The notes: generated from the letters alone by a model not told the origin. 64,000 nucleotides of DNA from Alkaliphilus oremlandii OhILAs (GCF_000018325.1 NC_009922.1:1612001-1676000), one strand, 5' to 3'. Shown: positions 26,320 through 36,088, counted from the first letter of the stretch. Numbers and translations: made by a program.

Positions 26320-28440
26320 ATGTTTAAAGTTTTTAAAAAAGAAATCGCTGGAAGAGTTTTAGAGGTTGAAGTCGGAAAATTGGCGCAGCTTTCTAATGGT
26401 TCTTGTCTTTTAAAATATGGACAGACTGCTGTTTTAGTAAATGCATGCGCTTCTAAATCACCGAGAGAGGGAATCGATTTTTTTCCATTAAGCGTTGATT
26501 ATGAAGAAAAAATGTATGCTGCTGGAAAGATCCCTGGAGGTTTTATAAAAAGGGAAGGTAGACCTAGCGAAAATGCCATATTAACATCTCGATTAATTGA
26601 TCGTCCTATTCGACCGCTATTCCCAGATGGATATAGAAACGATGTACAAATCATTGCAACCGTTCTATCTGTAGATATTGATTGCACACCGGACATTGTT
26701 GCTATGCTGGGTTCTTCTATTGCATTATCCATTTCTGATATTCCATTCCAAGGGCCGACAGCTTCGGTACATGTAGGATTGGTAGATGGAAAACTCCTGA
26801 TCAACCCTACAAGTGATGAGAGAGAACATAGTAGCTTAGATCTTGTTGTTTCTGGTACGAAAGACGCTGTCATGATGATTGAAGCAGGTGCTAATGAAGT
26901 AACAGAGGCGCAGATGCTGGAAGCAATTCTATTTGCTCATGAAGAAATTAAGAATATCATCTCATTTATTGAAGAAATTGCAGCAGAGGTTGGTAAGGAA
27001 AAGCAGGAGGTTGTTACTTTAGAAATCAATGAAGATTTTGAAACTGAGGTAAGAGCCTATGCTAAGACTCGAATATCTGAAGCTATCCGAACCGTGGAGA
27101 AGTTAGAACGTAATGCAAAAATTGAATTAGCTAATGAGGAAACCATCAACTATTTCTATGAGAAATACCAAGAAGAACTGAATTTAAAGCAAATACATAC
27201 AATTTTAGATTCCATTTTAAAGGAAGAAACTAGAAACCTCATCCTATACGATAAAAAAAGACCGGATGATCGACAGCACGATGAAATCAGACCGATTTCT
27301 TGCGAAGTAGATCTATTACCGAAAACTCATGGTTCGGGTCTATTTACAAGGGGACAAACCCAAGTATTATCCATCGTAACACTAGGTGCAATCGGTGATG
27401 TGCAAATTTTAGATGGCCTTGGCAAGGAAGAATCTAAACGATACATGCATCATTATAATTTTCCACCTTATAGTGTTGGAGAAACAAAGATGTTAAGAAG
27501 TCCTGGAAGACGTGAAATTGGTCACGGTGCTTTAGCAGAAAGGGCTCTAGAGCCAATGATTCCTTCTCAAGATGACTTTCCTTATGCAATTCGTGTTGTT
27601 TCAGAAGTTTTAGCTTCCAATGGTTCTTCTTCACAAGCAAGTGTGTGTGGCAGTACATTATCCCTATTAGATGCCGGAGTTCCTTTAAAAGATATGGTTG
27701 CAGGGATTGCCATGGGATTGGTTAAAGAAGGCGATGCTGTAGCAATTCTATCGGATATACAAGGTATGGAAGATCACCTTGGAGACATGGACTTTAAAGT
27801 AGCTGGAACAGCGAAAGGAATTACTGCGATCCAAATGGATATCAAAATTAAAGGGATTGATGAGCCGATTTTAAAAGATGCTCTTGAACAAGCTAGAGTT
27901 GGCCGATTATATATCCTAGATAAAATGAAGGAAGCAATCAGCTCACCTAGACCAGAATTATCTCCATATGCACCACGTATGTTGAAAATGAAAATCCATC
28001 CAGATAAAATTAGAGAAGTTATTGGTTCTGGCGGAAAAACTATCAACAAAATCATTGAAGATACCGGTGTTAAAATTGATATCGAAAATGATGGTACAAT
28101 ATTCATCGCTGCTCAAACTCAAGAAGCTGGAGAACTTGCTCTTAGCATTATTAATAATATTGTTCGTGAACCTGAAATCGGCGATATATTTAAGGGTAAA
28201 GTTATCAAACTTATGAATTTTGGTGCTTTTGTAGAAATACTTCCTGGTAAGGAAGGTCTCGTACACATTTCTAATTTAGCCCATGAAAGAGTAAATAAAG
28301 TAGAGGATGTTCTAGCTGTAGGGGACGAGATCGATGTTAAAGTCATTGAGATTGATCAGCAAGGTAAAGTAAGCTTATCTAGAAAAGCACTTCTACCGAA
28401 GGACAATGATAAAAAGCAAGACGACCCACAAAAGGCATAA
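26320..28440 (+). CDS. pnp: Polyribonucleotide nucleotidyltransferase (PNPase)
   Basis: 706-residue PNPase, the phosphorolytic 3'-5' exoribonuclease of RNA decay. Two RNase PH domains are present (first with FFPLSVDYEEKMYAAGKIPGG, second with RSPGRREIGHGALAERAL and SDIQGMEDHLGDMDFKVAG), then a KH domain (IREVIGSGGKTINKI) and an S1 domain (IFKGKVIKLMNFGAFVEI). AGGAGGA lies at 26304-26310. Ends at a strong terminator. Confidence 0.98.
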   Translation: MFKVFKKEIAGRVLEVEVGKLAQLSNGSCLLKYGQTAVLVNACASKSPREGIDFFPLSVDYEEKMYAAGKIPGGFIKREGRPSENAILTSRLIDRPIRPLFPDGYRNDVQIIATVLSVDIDCTPDIVAMLGSSIALSISDIPFQGPTASVHVGLVDGKLLINPTSDEREHSSLDLVVSGTKDAVMMIEAGANEVTEAQMLEAILFAHEEIKNIISFIEEIAAEVGKEKQEVVTLEINEDFETEVRAYAKTRISEAIRTVEKLERNAKIELANEETINYFYEKYQEELNLKQIHTILDSILKEETRNLILYDKKRPDDRQHDEIRPISCEVDLLPKTHGSGLFTRGQTQVLSIVTLGAIGDVQILDGLGKEESKRYMHHYNFPPYSVGETKMLRSPGRREIGHGALAERALEPMIPSQDDFPYAIRVVSEVLASNGSSSQASVCGSTLSLLDAGVPLKDMVAGIAMGLVKEGDAVAILSDIQGMEDHLGDMDFKVAGTAKGITAIQMDIKIKGIDEPILKDALEQARVGRLYILDKMKEAISSPRPELSPYAPRMLKMKIHPDKIREVIGSGGKTINKIIEDTGVKIDIENDGTIFIAAQTQEAGELALSIINNIVREPEIGDIFKGKVIKLMNFGAFVEILPGKEGLVHISNLAHERVNKVEDVLAVGDEIDVKVIEIDQQGKVSLSRKALLPKDNDKKQDDPQKA

Positions 28441-28465
28441 ACCTAAATCGGTTTATGTTTTTTTA
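28436..28465 (+). terminator. Terminator after pnp
   Basis: CATAAACC (28436-28443) pairs with GGTTTATG (28450-28457) around TAAATC, followed by eight T residues. The stem begins within the last codons of pnp. Confidence 0.85.
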
Positions 28466-28487
28466 TTTATTTTTTTATACACAATCA

Positions 28488-28517
28488 TTGCATAACTAAT
28501 TTATTTTGGAATAATAT
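28488..28517 (+). promoter_or_regulatory. Possible promoter of the deacetylase gene
   Basis: TTGCAT (28488-28493), 18 bases, TAATAT (28512-28517), directly after the pnp terminator and before the gene at 28553. Confidence 0.4.
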
Positions 28518-28552
28518 ATTATCAAAATCTAATTATTTGGGGGAGGTAGGTT

Positions 28553-29284
28553 ATGGTAATTATTATAAATAAAAGGTTTGCAAGGATATTATCTGCAGTG
28601 ATTATCAGCATATTGATCATCACAATATCTTTATTCTTATTTAACAGCAGAGAACGTGAAGTTTTTAATAATTTACATACCAATGAATTAAAGGCCATCG
28701 ATAGAGGTAATATAAATAGTAAATACATATCTTTTGCCTGCAATGTAGATTGGGGGAACGAAGTTATACCAGATATATTAGATATACTGGATAAGGAAAA
28801 TGTCAAAATCACCTTTTTTGTAACTGGAAGATGGGCCAGTAAGTTTCCCGACTTAATGCAAAAAATAGTGGACGCAGGCCACGAAATTGGAAGCCACGGG
28901 TACGAGCATCTAGACTATGGTGCACTATCACTGGAGAAAAATAAAGAGCAGATAAAAAAAGCGGATGAAATATTGAACAAATATATAGATACAAAACTCA
29001 CCTTATTTGCACCTCCTTCTGGAGCTTATAATGAACATACTTTAACTGCAGCAAATGAACTAGGTTATAAAACCATACTTTGGACAATAGATACCATCGA
29101 TTGGCGTGCTGGCAGCACAAAGGAAGTCATTGTAGACAGAGTACTTAAGAAAAATGACTTTAAGGGTGCAATTGTATTGATGCACCCAATGCCTGAGACT
29201 GCAAAAGCTTTACCTCAATTAATTCAAGCTATGCGAGATAATAATTTAGAAGTAGGAAGAGTAAGTGATATTCTAGCTGAATAA
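28553..29284 (+). CDS. Membrane-anchored NodB-type polysaccharide deacetylase, YlxY position
   Basis: 243 residues with an N-terminal membrane anchor (about residues 10-28) and a NodB domain outside the cell. The metal-binding HGYEH follows GHEIGS, the APPSGAY loop, TIDTIDW and a late VLMHP are all present. The first motif reads CNVDWGNE instead of the usual TFDDGP or PdaB-type FDxxWG, so the expected first catalytic Asp aligns with Asn, with an Asp two residues on. It lies between pnp and the M16 protease, the slot of Bacillus ylxY. A peptidoglycan or sporulation role is inferred from family only. Confidence 0.88.
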   Translation: MVIIINKRFARILSAVIISILIITISLFLFNSREREVFNNLHTNELKAIDRGNINSKYISFACNVDWGNEVIPDILDILDKENVKITFFVTGRWASKFPDLMQKIVDAGHEIGSHGYEHLDYGALSLEKNKEQIKKADEILNKYIDTKLTLFAPPSGAYNEHTLTAANELGYKTILWTIDTIDWRAGSTKEVIVDRVLKKNDFKGAIVLMHPMPETAKALPQLIQAMRDNNLEVGRVSDILAE

Positions 29285-29358
29285 GCTTGCATAGTATTAT
29301 TCGGTCAATTATAATGGATATGATGTACATGAAAAAGAAGGAATTCTAGGAGGAAAAA

Positions 29359-30597
29359 ATGTATAAACGATATACTTTAGAAAATGGATTAAGAGTTGTA
29401 ACAGAACATATCCCTTATGTAAAATCAATTTCCATTGGCGTTTGGATTGAAGCAGGAGCTCAAAACGAAAGTTCCTTAAATAATGGAATATCTCATTTTA
29501 TAGAACATATGCTCTTTAAAGGAACTGAGAAGAGAAGTGCTAAAGATATAGCTGAAGTTATAGATAGTATCGGAGGCCAAATGAATGCTTTCACAAGTAA
29601 AGAATGCACCTGCTACTACACAAAGGTTTTAGATAGCCATTATAATCTGGCCCTAGATGTCCTAGCAGACATGGTATTCCATTCTAAATTTGACCCAACT
29701 GAAATAGAAAAAGAAAGAAGTGTCATATTAGAAGAAATTAATATGTATGAAGATTCTCCTGAAGATTTAGTCCATGATATTGCATCGCAGACTTTATTTA
29801 AAAACGATCCTTTAGGTATGCCCATTCTGGGTACAAAGGAGACTCTTAATAATATTACGAGAGAAATGATTTTAGATTATATCAAAGAATACTATGTATC
29901 GAATAATGCAGTGCTATCCATTGCAGGGAACTTCAATGAAACTACATTATTAGAAGAGATCCAACGCCAATTTGGTATTTGGACCCCCAACAACCAGTTA
30001 AAAAAGGTAAAAAAGCCTGCTGATTTTAATTTTGAAAATATTTATAAAAATAAAGATATAGAGCAAACCCATATTTGTATGGCGTTTAAAGGCTTTGAGC
30101 TAGATAATGAAAATACTTACCCTCTATTGGTCCTAAATAATATCCTAGGTGGTAGTATGAGCTCCAGATTATTTCAAAGTATACGGGAAGAAAGAGGATT
30201 GGCCTACTCTATCTATTCTTATCCATCGGTTTATAAAAATGGTGGTAATTTAGTTATATATGCAGGAGCAAACCCTAATCAAGTTGAAGAGATCATCCGT
30301 ATTGTTCGAGAGGAAATTAACGAAATCGTTACGAATTCCATCAGTGATGAAGAACTCAACAAATCTAAAGAACAGCTTAAAGGAAACTATATTCTTGGCT
30401 TAGAAAGTACCAGTGGCAGAATGACATCCATAGGAAAATCCGAATTATTATTGAACAGAATATACAGCCCAAAAGAAATACTAGATAAAATTGAGTCGGT
30501 AAAATCAGCCGATATAGAGCGTATCATTCAAAAAGTATTTAACTTTGCAGAAATGTCCATCACAGCTGTAGGGAAAAACAATCCTATAAAAATTTAG
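29359..30597 (+). CDS. mlpA: M16-family zinc peptidase (MlpA/YmxG)
   Basis: 412-residue insulinase-like protease. The inverted zinc motif HxxEH is at residues 46-50 (HFIEH), with the downstream Glu in ILEEINMYEDSPED. The C-terminal half has the usual inactive M16 lobe with RLFQSIREERGLAYSIYSY. In Bacillus the homologue MlpA acts in regulation of protease expression. Its exact substrate is unknown. AGGAGG at 29349-29354 and a T-rich terminator at 30608-30632 bracket a likely single-gene or two-gene unit. Confidence 0.93.
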   Translation: MYKRYTLENGLRVVTEHIPYVKSISIGVWIEAGAQNESSLNNGISHFIEHMLFKGTEKRSAKDIAEVIDSIGGQMNAFTSKECTCYYTKVLDSHYNLALDVLADMVFHSKFDPTEIEKERSVILEEINMYEDSPEDLVHDIASQTLFKNDPLGMPILGTKETLNNITREMILDYIKEYYVSNNAVLSIAGNFNETTLLEEIQRQFGIWTPNNQLKKVKKPADFNFENIYKNKDIEQTHICMAFKGFELDNENTYPLLVLNNILGGSMSSRLFQSIREERGLAYSIYSYPSVYKNGGNLVIYAGANPNQVEEIIRIVREEINEIVTNSISDEELNKSKEQLKGNYILGLESTSGRMTSIGKSELLLNRIYSPKEILDKIESVKSADIERIIQKVFNFAEMSITAVGKNNPIKI

Positions 30598-30607
30598 TTT
30601 TCATCTA

Positions 30608-30632
30608 AAAAAGTCCTTACAGGACTTTTTTT
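30608..30632 (+). terminator. Terminator after mlpA
   Basis: AAAAAGTCCT (30608-30617) pairs with AGGACTTTTT (30621-30630) around a three-base loop; the T-run continues to 30632. Confidence 0.9.
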
Positions 30633-30715
30633 AATAGAATAAAAAATAAATATATCCATATATATTTAATGATATGAAAAGCACTTATTTATTATAAAAA
30701 CTAGGGGGAATCATT

Positions 30716-30973
30716 ATGCGACTCAGTACGATCGGAGGAAAAGAAATCGTAAACTTATGTGATGGGAGTAGATTAGGAATCATAGCAGAATCTGATTTGC
30801 TGATTGATGAAAAGACTGGTAGAATACATTCTTTGCTAATACCGGGACCCAGAGGCTTTTTAGGGTTGTTTGCGAGTAATTCCTTGACTGAAATTCCTTG
30901 GGATGCTATAAAAAAGATTGGTAGTGATATGATCATTATAGAGTCTGAAAATGAACAACGAACAAAGTATTAG
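30716..30973 (+). CDS. ymxH: YlmC/YmxH-family PRC-barrel protein
   Basis: 85 residues of the YlmC/YmxH sporulation-associated family, a single PRC-barrel. Features are LSTIGGKEIVNLCDGSRLG, then LLIPGPRGFLGLF and IPWDAIKKIGSDMIII. These small proteins are common in spore formers and located beside mlpA in Bacillus; their molecular role is not known. Ribosome site AGGGGGAA precedes ATG 30716. Confidence 0.88.
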   Translation: MRLSTIGGKEIVNLCDGSRLGIIAESDLLIDEKTGRIHSLLIPGPRGFLGLFASNSLTEIPWDAIKKIGSDMIIIESENEQRTKY

Positions 30974-31053
30974 TCAGAATAGAGAATATATGAATTGAAA
31001 CAGGTAAAAATAAGAAGAGGAACAAAATATATCAGCAGCATAGGAGTGAAACC

Positions 31054-31791
31054 ATGGATAAATTTGAAGAAAAACTGAAGCATGATAAAATTACCATGAA
31101 CAATGAAAACAATCCAAATCTTAAAGAGCCTGAGGAAAATTCTAGGCAAATGGAAAATCTTCGTGAATTCGGTGTAAATGATTTACCACAATCTGATAAA
31201 AGTATCTATACCATGAACATCATTGGACAAATTGAGGGACATATGATTGCAGCACCACAGAATAAATCTACAAAATATGAGCATATCATCCCTCAGCTAG
31301 TCGCTGTAGAAGAAGATCCTAAGATTAAAGGTTTACTGGTTATTTTAAATACAATGGGAGGAGATGTGGAGGCTGGTTTAGCTATCGCGGAACTAATCGG
31401 TAGTCTATCTAAGCCCACAGTGACATTGGTGATCGGCGGAGGACATAGCATAGGGGTACCACTAGCTACAGCTGGTGATTATTCTTTCATTGCACCTACA
31501 GCTACGATGACAATCCATCCCATCCGAATGAATGGATTGGTTATTGGAATCCCTCAAACTTTTCGATATTTTCTGAAGATGCAGGAGAGAATCATAAATT
31601 TTGTATTAAGAACCTCCAATGTGGAAAGAGAAACCTTCACTTCCCTAATGAATGCAACGGATGAATTAGCCAATGATGTCGGTACCATTTTAATTGGAGA
31701 AGAGGCAGTTCATCATGGCTTAATTGATGAAGTTGGTGGATTGAATAGCGCTATATCTAAATTAAAAGATTTAATTAGAGAGAATGAATAA
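31054..31791 (+). CDS. tepA: ClpP-like serine protease TepA
   Basis: 245-residue ClpP/crotonase-fold peptidase of the TepA type. Residues 1-45 are a charged extension; the core begins at IYTMNIIGQIEGH. The likely nucleophile is Ser132 in GGGHSIGVPLATAGD, with His155 in TMTIHPIR and a late VHHGLIDEVGG. In Bacillus TepA (YmfB) is linked to protein export and degradation of spore small proteins. It precedes ftsK, as in Bacillus, and is closed by a terminator at 31827-31861. Confidence 0.9.
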   Translation: MDKFEEKLKHDKITMNNENNPNLKEPEENSRQMENLREFGVNDLPQSDKSIYTMNIIGQIEGHMIAAPQNKSTKYEHIIPQLVAVEEDPKIKGLLVILNTMGGDVEAGLAIAELIGSLSKPTVTLVIGGGHSIGVPLATAGDYSFIAPTATMTIHPIRMNGLVIGIPQTFRYFLKMQERIINFVLRTSNVERETFTSLMNATDELANDVGTILIGEEAVHHGLIDEVGGLNSAISKLKDLIRENE

Positions 31792-31826
31792 CAATTAAAA
31801 TTTGAAATTTAATAAAATTTAATTAT

Positions 31827-31861
31827 AATAGGAAGTGTATCATTATTCTTCCTATTTTTTT
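31827..31861 (+). terminator. Terminator after tepA
   Basis: AATAGGAAG (31827-31835) pairs with CTTCCTATT (31848-31856) around a 12-base loop and runs into TTTTTT. Confidence 0.8.
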
Positions 31862-31909
31862 ATTTTCAGTACTTCAAATTTTAAATTTTCATATTCTTTT
31901 ATAGAATGT

Positions 31910-31938
31910 TTGTAGGTTTTACTAATTTAGTGTAGAAT
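31910..31938 (+). promoter_or_regulatory. Probable promoter of ftsK
   Basis: TTGTAG (31910-31915), 17 bases, TAGAAT (31933-31938), about 75 bases before the ftsK start. Confidence 0.5.
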
Positions 31939-32012
31939 ATATTATTGAGTTAATTTATAAATCCCATCATTTTAAATATTAACTTTAATTAAATCATAAT
32001 GGAGTGATGATT

Positions 32013-34328
32013 GTGAGCAGAAAACAACGTAAAAAACAAGACACTACAATAAACACTACAATTAAACAATTTAACAATGAAATATATGGTATCTTCACCA
32101 TTGCATTAGGTTTAATTCTATTCGTAATCGTATATGGCAACAGTATTGGAAGGATTGGGGAGTTGATAAAATTTGTTCTGATGGGCTTATTTTCTACTTC
32201 TGTCGCTGTGCTTCCATACTTACTCCTAATATACGGCGTATTTATATTTATTAATAAATCCTTAATGAAGAAAAAGAAAACGGTATTCTTTTATTTGTTG
32301 ATTTTTATCTCAATTACGATATTTAAATCTCTTGCTGCTATTGATAAGGTTCATAGTATTTCTGCAAATACGAATATGGCGTGGTTAAAAGAAGCTTTTA
32401 CACTCGGAACACAAGGAATCGGGGGCGGAATTATCGGCATCAGTATCAGTATACTGCTGGTTAGTTTATTCGGTGTCACCATTACTTATATCATCATCAG
32501 CACTTTATTACTTATTTCTTTAATTTTGCATACAAATATCTCACTTGTATCTACACTTGCCAATATAAAAGATTATCTTATAAAAACCATACAGCGTATT
32601 TATAAGGGGATACTAAACTTTATATTTGTTCCTGTAAAGGATAATAATGAGAACATTAAAAGAAAAGTAGAGAAGAAAAAAAATTCAGCACCTCATGGGC
32701 TGAAAGAGTCGATACCTTTTGAAAAAGAGGATAGCATAGAAGATAAAATTAAGATACTAGATTTTTCGGGGAGTGAAGCACAAGCAATCGTGATCTCTGA
32801 TTCGTCTCCAGAAATCAGCACCTCTATGAATCAAGTCAGCTCAGCTTCTAAAGAAGCTTTAAAATCTGGAGATTCAGAAATAAATATCAGCTATAATAAT
32901 GTGCCCCAAGCTATAGCATATCAATTTCCTGATATTGAATTATTGAATCAAGTCGTTTCTCAATCGACGAAAGATGATACAAAAAAAATAAAAGCCAAAG
33001 CAAAAATATTAGAGGAGACATTGCTTAACTTTGGTGTAGAGGCTAAGGTAGTGCAAGTAAATAAAGGTCCTACGATTACCCGATATGAGCTACAGCCTAG
33101 TGCGGGAGTAAAAGTAAGTAAAATTGTAAATTTAAGTGATGATATCGCATTGAATTTAGCTGCTCAGGCCATTCGAATTGAAGCACCAATCCCTGGTAAA
33201 GCCGCAATTGGAATAGAAATACCAAATGAAGATATCGCTACTGTTGCACTGAGAGAGGTTATTGATACTCCTACCTATAAAAACTCTAATTTAAATTTGC
33301 CATTTGCATTGGGTAAAGACGTATCCGGTACACCGATCGTTACCGACATAACAAAAATGCCACATCTGCTTGTAGCCGGTGCTACGGGCTCTGGAAAAAG
33401 TGTTTGTATTAATACATTGATATTAAGCATCTTATATAACGCTAGTCCTGATATGGTAAAACTGGTACTGATTGACCCAAAGGTTGTGGAATTAAATCAA
33501 TATAATGGCATTCCTCATTTACTGATCCCTGTTGTAACGGATCCTAAAAAAGCAACCAGCGCACTGAATTGGGCTCTACAAGAAATGACGAAGCGATATA
33601 AGATGTTTGCTGAAAACGGTGTAAGAGATATTGATGGATATAACAATAAACTTCAGGATGCTAAAATACCATACATTGTTATTATTATAGATGAATTGGC
33701 AGATTTAATGATGGTGGCTCCTAACGATGTAGAGGATGCAATTTGCCGTTTAGCTCAAATGGCTAGGGCAGCTGGACTACACTTAATTATCGCTACACAA
33801 CGTCCTTCTGTAGACGTAATTACAGGGGTAATCAAAGCCAATATACCTTCAAGAATAGCTTTTTCCGTAGCGTCCCAAGCAGACTCTAGAACAATTTTGG
33901 ATATGGGAGGGGCTGAAAAACTTCTGGGGAAAGGAGATATGTTATTTTATCCTGTTGGTGCAAGTAAACCAGTTCGGATTCAAGGCGCTTTTATTTCAGA
34001 AAAAGAAATAGAACGAATTGTAACCTTTATTAAAGAACAGACTAATGAAGTTCATTATGAAACAGAAATTGTAGAACAAATTAATCAAAACAATATAGAG
34101 ACTTCCAATAATTCTGATGAATTGTTCAATGAAGCTTTAAAAATTGTAGTAGAAGGACAGCAAGCCTCTATTTCTATGCTACAGAGACGATTAAGGATAG
34201 GATATAATAGAGCTGCAAGGTTAATTGACGAAATGGAAGCAAAAGGATTTGTCGGCGCTCATGAAGGAAGTAAGCCGAGACAAGTACTCATAGATATGAG
34301 TTTTTTTGAACACAATACAAATGAATAA
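32013..34328 (+). CDS. ftsK: DNA translocase FtsK/SpoIIIE
   Basis: Predicted 771-residue FtsK/SpoIIIE family ATPase that pumps DNA across the division or sporulation septum. The N-terminus has four or five hydrophobic helices (about residues 20-180), followed by a charged linker to about 310. The motor has GVKVSKIVNLSDDIALNLAA, Walker A GATGSGKSVCI, Walker B IVIIIDELADLMM and ATQRPSVDVITG. The C-terminal winged-helix gamma domain (MLQRRLRIGYNRAARLIDEM) reads orienting DNA sequences. Start GTG 32013 lies eight bases after GGAG (32001-32004); ATG 32007 is too close. Confidence 0.95.
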   Translation: MSRKQRKKQDTTINTTIKQFNNEIYGIFTIALGLILFVIVYGNSIGRIGELIKFVLMGLFSTSVAVLPYLLLIYGVFIFINKSLMKKKKTVFFYLLIFISITIFKSLAAIDKVHSISANTNMAWLKEAFTLGTQGIGGGIIGISISILLVSLFGVTITYIIISTLLLISLILHTNISLVSTLANIKDYLIKTIQRIYKGILNFIFVPVKDNNENIKRKVEKKKNSAPHGLKESIPFEKEDSIEDKIKILDFSGSEAQAIVISDSSPEISTSMNQVSSASKEALKSGDSEINISYNNVPQAIAYQFPDIELLNQVVSQSTKDDTKKIKAKAKILEETLLNFGVEAKVVQVNKGPTITRYELQPSAGVKVSKIVNLSDDIALNLAAQAIRIEAPIPGKAAIGIEIPNEDIATVALREVIDTPTYKNSNLNLPFALGKDVSGTPIVTDITKMPHLLVAGATGSGKSVCINTLILSILYNASPDMVKLVLIDPKVVELNQYNGIPHLLIPVVTDPKKATSALNWALQEMTKRYKMFAENGVRDIDGYNNKLQDAKIPYIVIIIDELADLMMVAPNDVEDAICRLAQMARAAGLHLIIATQRPSVDVITGVIKANIPSRIAFSVASQADSRTILDMGGAEKLLGKGDMLFYPVGASKPVRIQGAFISEKEIERIVTFIKEQTNEVHYETEIVEQINQNNIETSNNSDELFNEALKIVVEGQQASISMLQRRLRIGYNRAARLIDEMEAKGFVGAHEGSKPRQVLIDMSFFEHNTNE

Positions 34329-34376
34329 AAATATTTGCTCATATGAACATACACATTAAACTAGAAGGTGAAAGAA

Positions 34377-35426
34377 TTGTATAGAAAAATAACAGTAGAA
34401 GAGGCTCTCTACATGGAAAATTCTGTTTTTATTGATGTGAGATCACCAGTAGAATTTGAAGAAGGCTCCATACCAAATGCTAAGAATATCCCCATATTAA
34501 ATGACGACGAGAGAGCAATCGTAGGTACCTTGTATAAACAAGAAAATCAACATGAGGCTAAGATCCAAGGAATACAATTTGCCTCTTATAAATTGCAGAA
34601 TATTTATGACGAAATCAATCAATTGATAAAAGAACAAAAAAATGTTATTGTATTCTGCTGGAGAGGTGGGCTTAGGAGCGGATCTGTCTGCAGCTTTTTA
34701 AGCTCTTTAGGTATCAATGTCTATCAGTTAGAAGGTGGCTATAAGAAATATCGAAAATATGTTATGGACTATTTTGCTGAAGGTAAGTTTAAGCACAAAT
34801 GCATCGTACTTCATGGCTATACCGGTGTTGGTAAAACTGAAATACTTGAAAAATTAGAAGCGTTAAATATTCCAATTCTCAATTTAGAGAAACTAGTGCG
34901 AAATAGTGGTTCTGTTTTTGGACATTTTGCATATAAAGGTACAAAACCTGTAAAACAAAAGGAGTTTGAAGCCAATGCTTTTGAAATCCTTAGAAAAAGT
35001 AATAGTGAATATATTGTGGTTGAAAGTGAAGGTCATCGATTGGGTAGTGTTACTTTTCCCCAAGGGCTTTATAACGCCATTATCCGTGGATATCAGGTCT
35101 TAATTAATACATCGATTGAGATTAGGGTAGAGCGCCTTGTACATGATTATGTGACAAATACTGAAGGCAACGATGAATTTTTAGCAAATGCAATCACTGG
35201 TCTCACAAAACGCATTGGTACCGAAAAGGTGAATCAACATATTGACTGGATTAAAGAGAAGTCTTATGATAAAATTGCAAGAGAGTTGATAATTGAATAT
35301 TACGATCCTTTGTATTTGCATTCTATCAACAAATATGAATATTCCATGGAAATTAATTACGATGATATTAATGAAGTTGTTCATAAAATAGCTCATCTTT
35401 ATCATTGCTTAGAAAAAAAATCCTAA
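34377..35426 (+). CDS. mnmH: tRNA 2-selenouridine synthase MnmH
   Basis: Predicted 349 residues. An N-terminal rhodanese domain (FIDVRSPVEFEEGSIP) carries the active Cys94 in VFCWRGGLRSGS, and a C-terminal P-loop domain has GYTGVGKT at 147-154. MnmH (SelU/YbbB) converts 2-thiouridine at wobble position 34 to 2-selenouridine through a geranylated intermediate, using selenophosphate. It implies selD elsewhere in the genome; none is in the window. Start TTG 34377 is six bases after AGAAGGTG (34363-34370). Confidence 0.92.
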   Translation: MYRKITVEEALYMENSVFIDVRSPVEFEEGSIPNAKNIPILNDDERAIVGTLYKQENQHEAKIQGIQFASYKLQNIYDEINQLIKEQKNVIVFCWRGGLRSGSVCSFLSSLGINVYQLEGGYKKYRKYVMDYFAEGKFKHKCIVLHGYTGVGKTEILEKLEALNIPILNLEKLVRNSGSVFGHFAYKGTKPVKQKEFEANAFEILRKSNSEYIVVESEGHRLGSVTFPQGLYNAIIRGYQVLINTSIEIRVERLVHDYVTNTEGNDEFLANAITGLTKRIGTEKVNQHIDWIKEKSYDKIARELIIEYYDPLYLHSINKYEYSMEINYDDINEVVHKIAHLYHCLEKKS

Positions 35427-35482
35427 TGGGATTCGGCTTTATTTATACTTATATCTGTAGAGTTAATAGGGGGAAGATATTA

Positions 35483-36019
35483 ATGAATCTAGCGAATAAA
35501 CTTACTATTTTTAGAATTTTTTTAGTTCCTGTCTTTATGATTTTTCTTTTAAACAAAATACCTTATAGTGTTTCAATAGCAGCTGGTATATTTATCATTG
35601 CGGCAATTACAGATTCCTTGGATGGATATGTAGCGAGGAAGAGAAATGAAGTTACGAACTTTGGTAAATTTATGGATCCCTTGGCCGATAAACTCTTAGT
35701 TTCATCCGCATTAATTTCCCTTGTTCAGATGGGAAAAATTTCAGCTTGGATTGTAGTAATAATCATTGCTAGAGAGTTCACAATCAGTATACTGAGGGCA
35801 GTAGCTGCAGCAGAAGGTATCGTTATTGCTGCTAGCTGGTGGGGAAAAGCAAAGACAATTACTCAAATTATTGCCATTATCGCAATCTTATTAAATAACT
35901 TTCCATTTAGATATATCAACTTTCCATTTGATATGATCATGATGTGGATCTCCGTACTATTGACGGTAATTTCTGGGGTTCATTATATCATCATAAATAA
36001 GCATGTTTTTAAAGGATAA
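35483..36019 (+). CDS. pgsA: CDP-diacylglycerol-glycerol-3-phosphate 3-phosphatidyltransferase
   Basis: Predicted 178-residue membrane enzyme that makes phosphatidylglycerol phosphate from CDP-diacylglycerol. The CDP-alcohol phosphatidyltransferase motif is complete: Asp-x2-Asp-Gly-x2-Ala-Arg in DSLDGYVARKR, then Gly-x3-Asp-x3-Asp in GKFMDPLADK. Several hydrophobic helices follow. ATG 35483 has GGGGGAAG upstream; the open frame back to 35405 overlaps mnmH and lacks similarity. It precedes recA as in many Firmicutes, but recA has its own promoter. Confidence 0.93.
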   Translation: MNLANKLTIFRIFLVPVFMIFLLNKIPYSVSIAAGIFIIAAITDSLDGYVARKRNEVTNFGKFMDPLADKLLVSSALISLVQMGKISAWIVVIIIAREFTISILRAVAAAEGIVIAASWWGKAKTITQIIAIIAILLNNFPFRYINFPFDMIMMWISVLLTVISGVHYIIINKHVFKG

Positions 36020-36053
36020 TGTTAGTAGACCTACTTATTTATGAAAATATAGT

Positions 36054-36082
36054 TTGACCATCTAGGCATTATACTATATAAT
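36054..36082 (+). promoter_or_regulatory. recA promoter
   Basis: TTGACC (36054-36059), a 17-base spacer and a perfect TATAAT (36077-36082). The predicted start near 36089 coincides with the SOS box. Confidence 0.85.
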
Positions 36083-36088
36083 GATATT

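Noticed and set aside
34340..34356. GAACATACACATTA near mnmH as an SOS box
   Set aside because: Only the left half-site matches; the right half GTTC/GTTT is missing.
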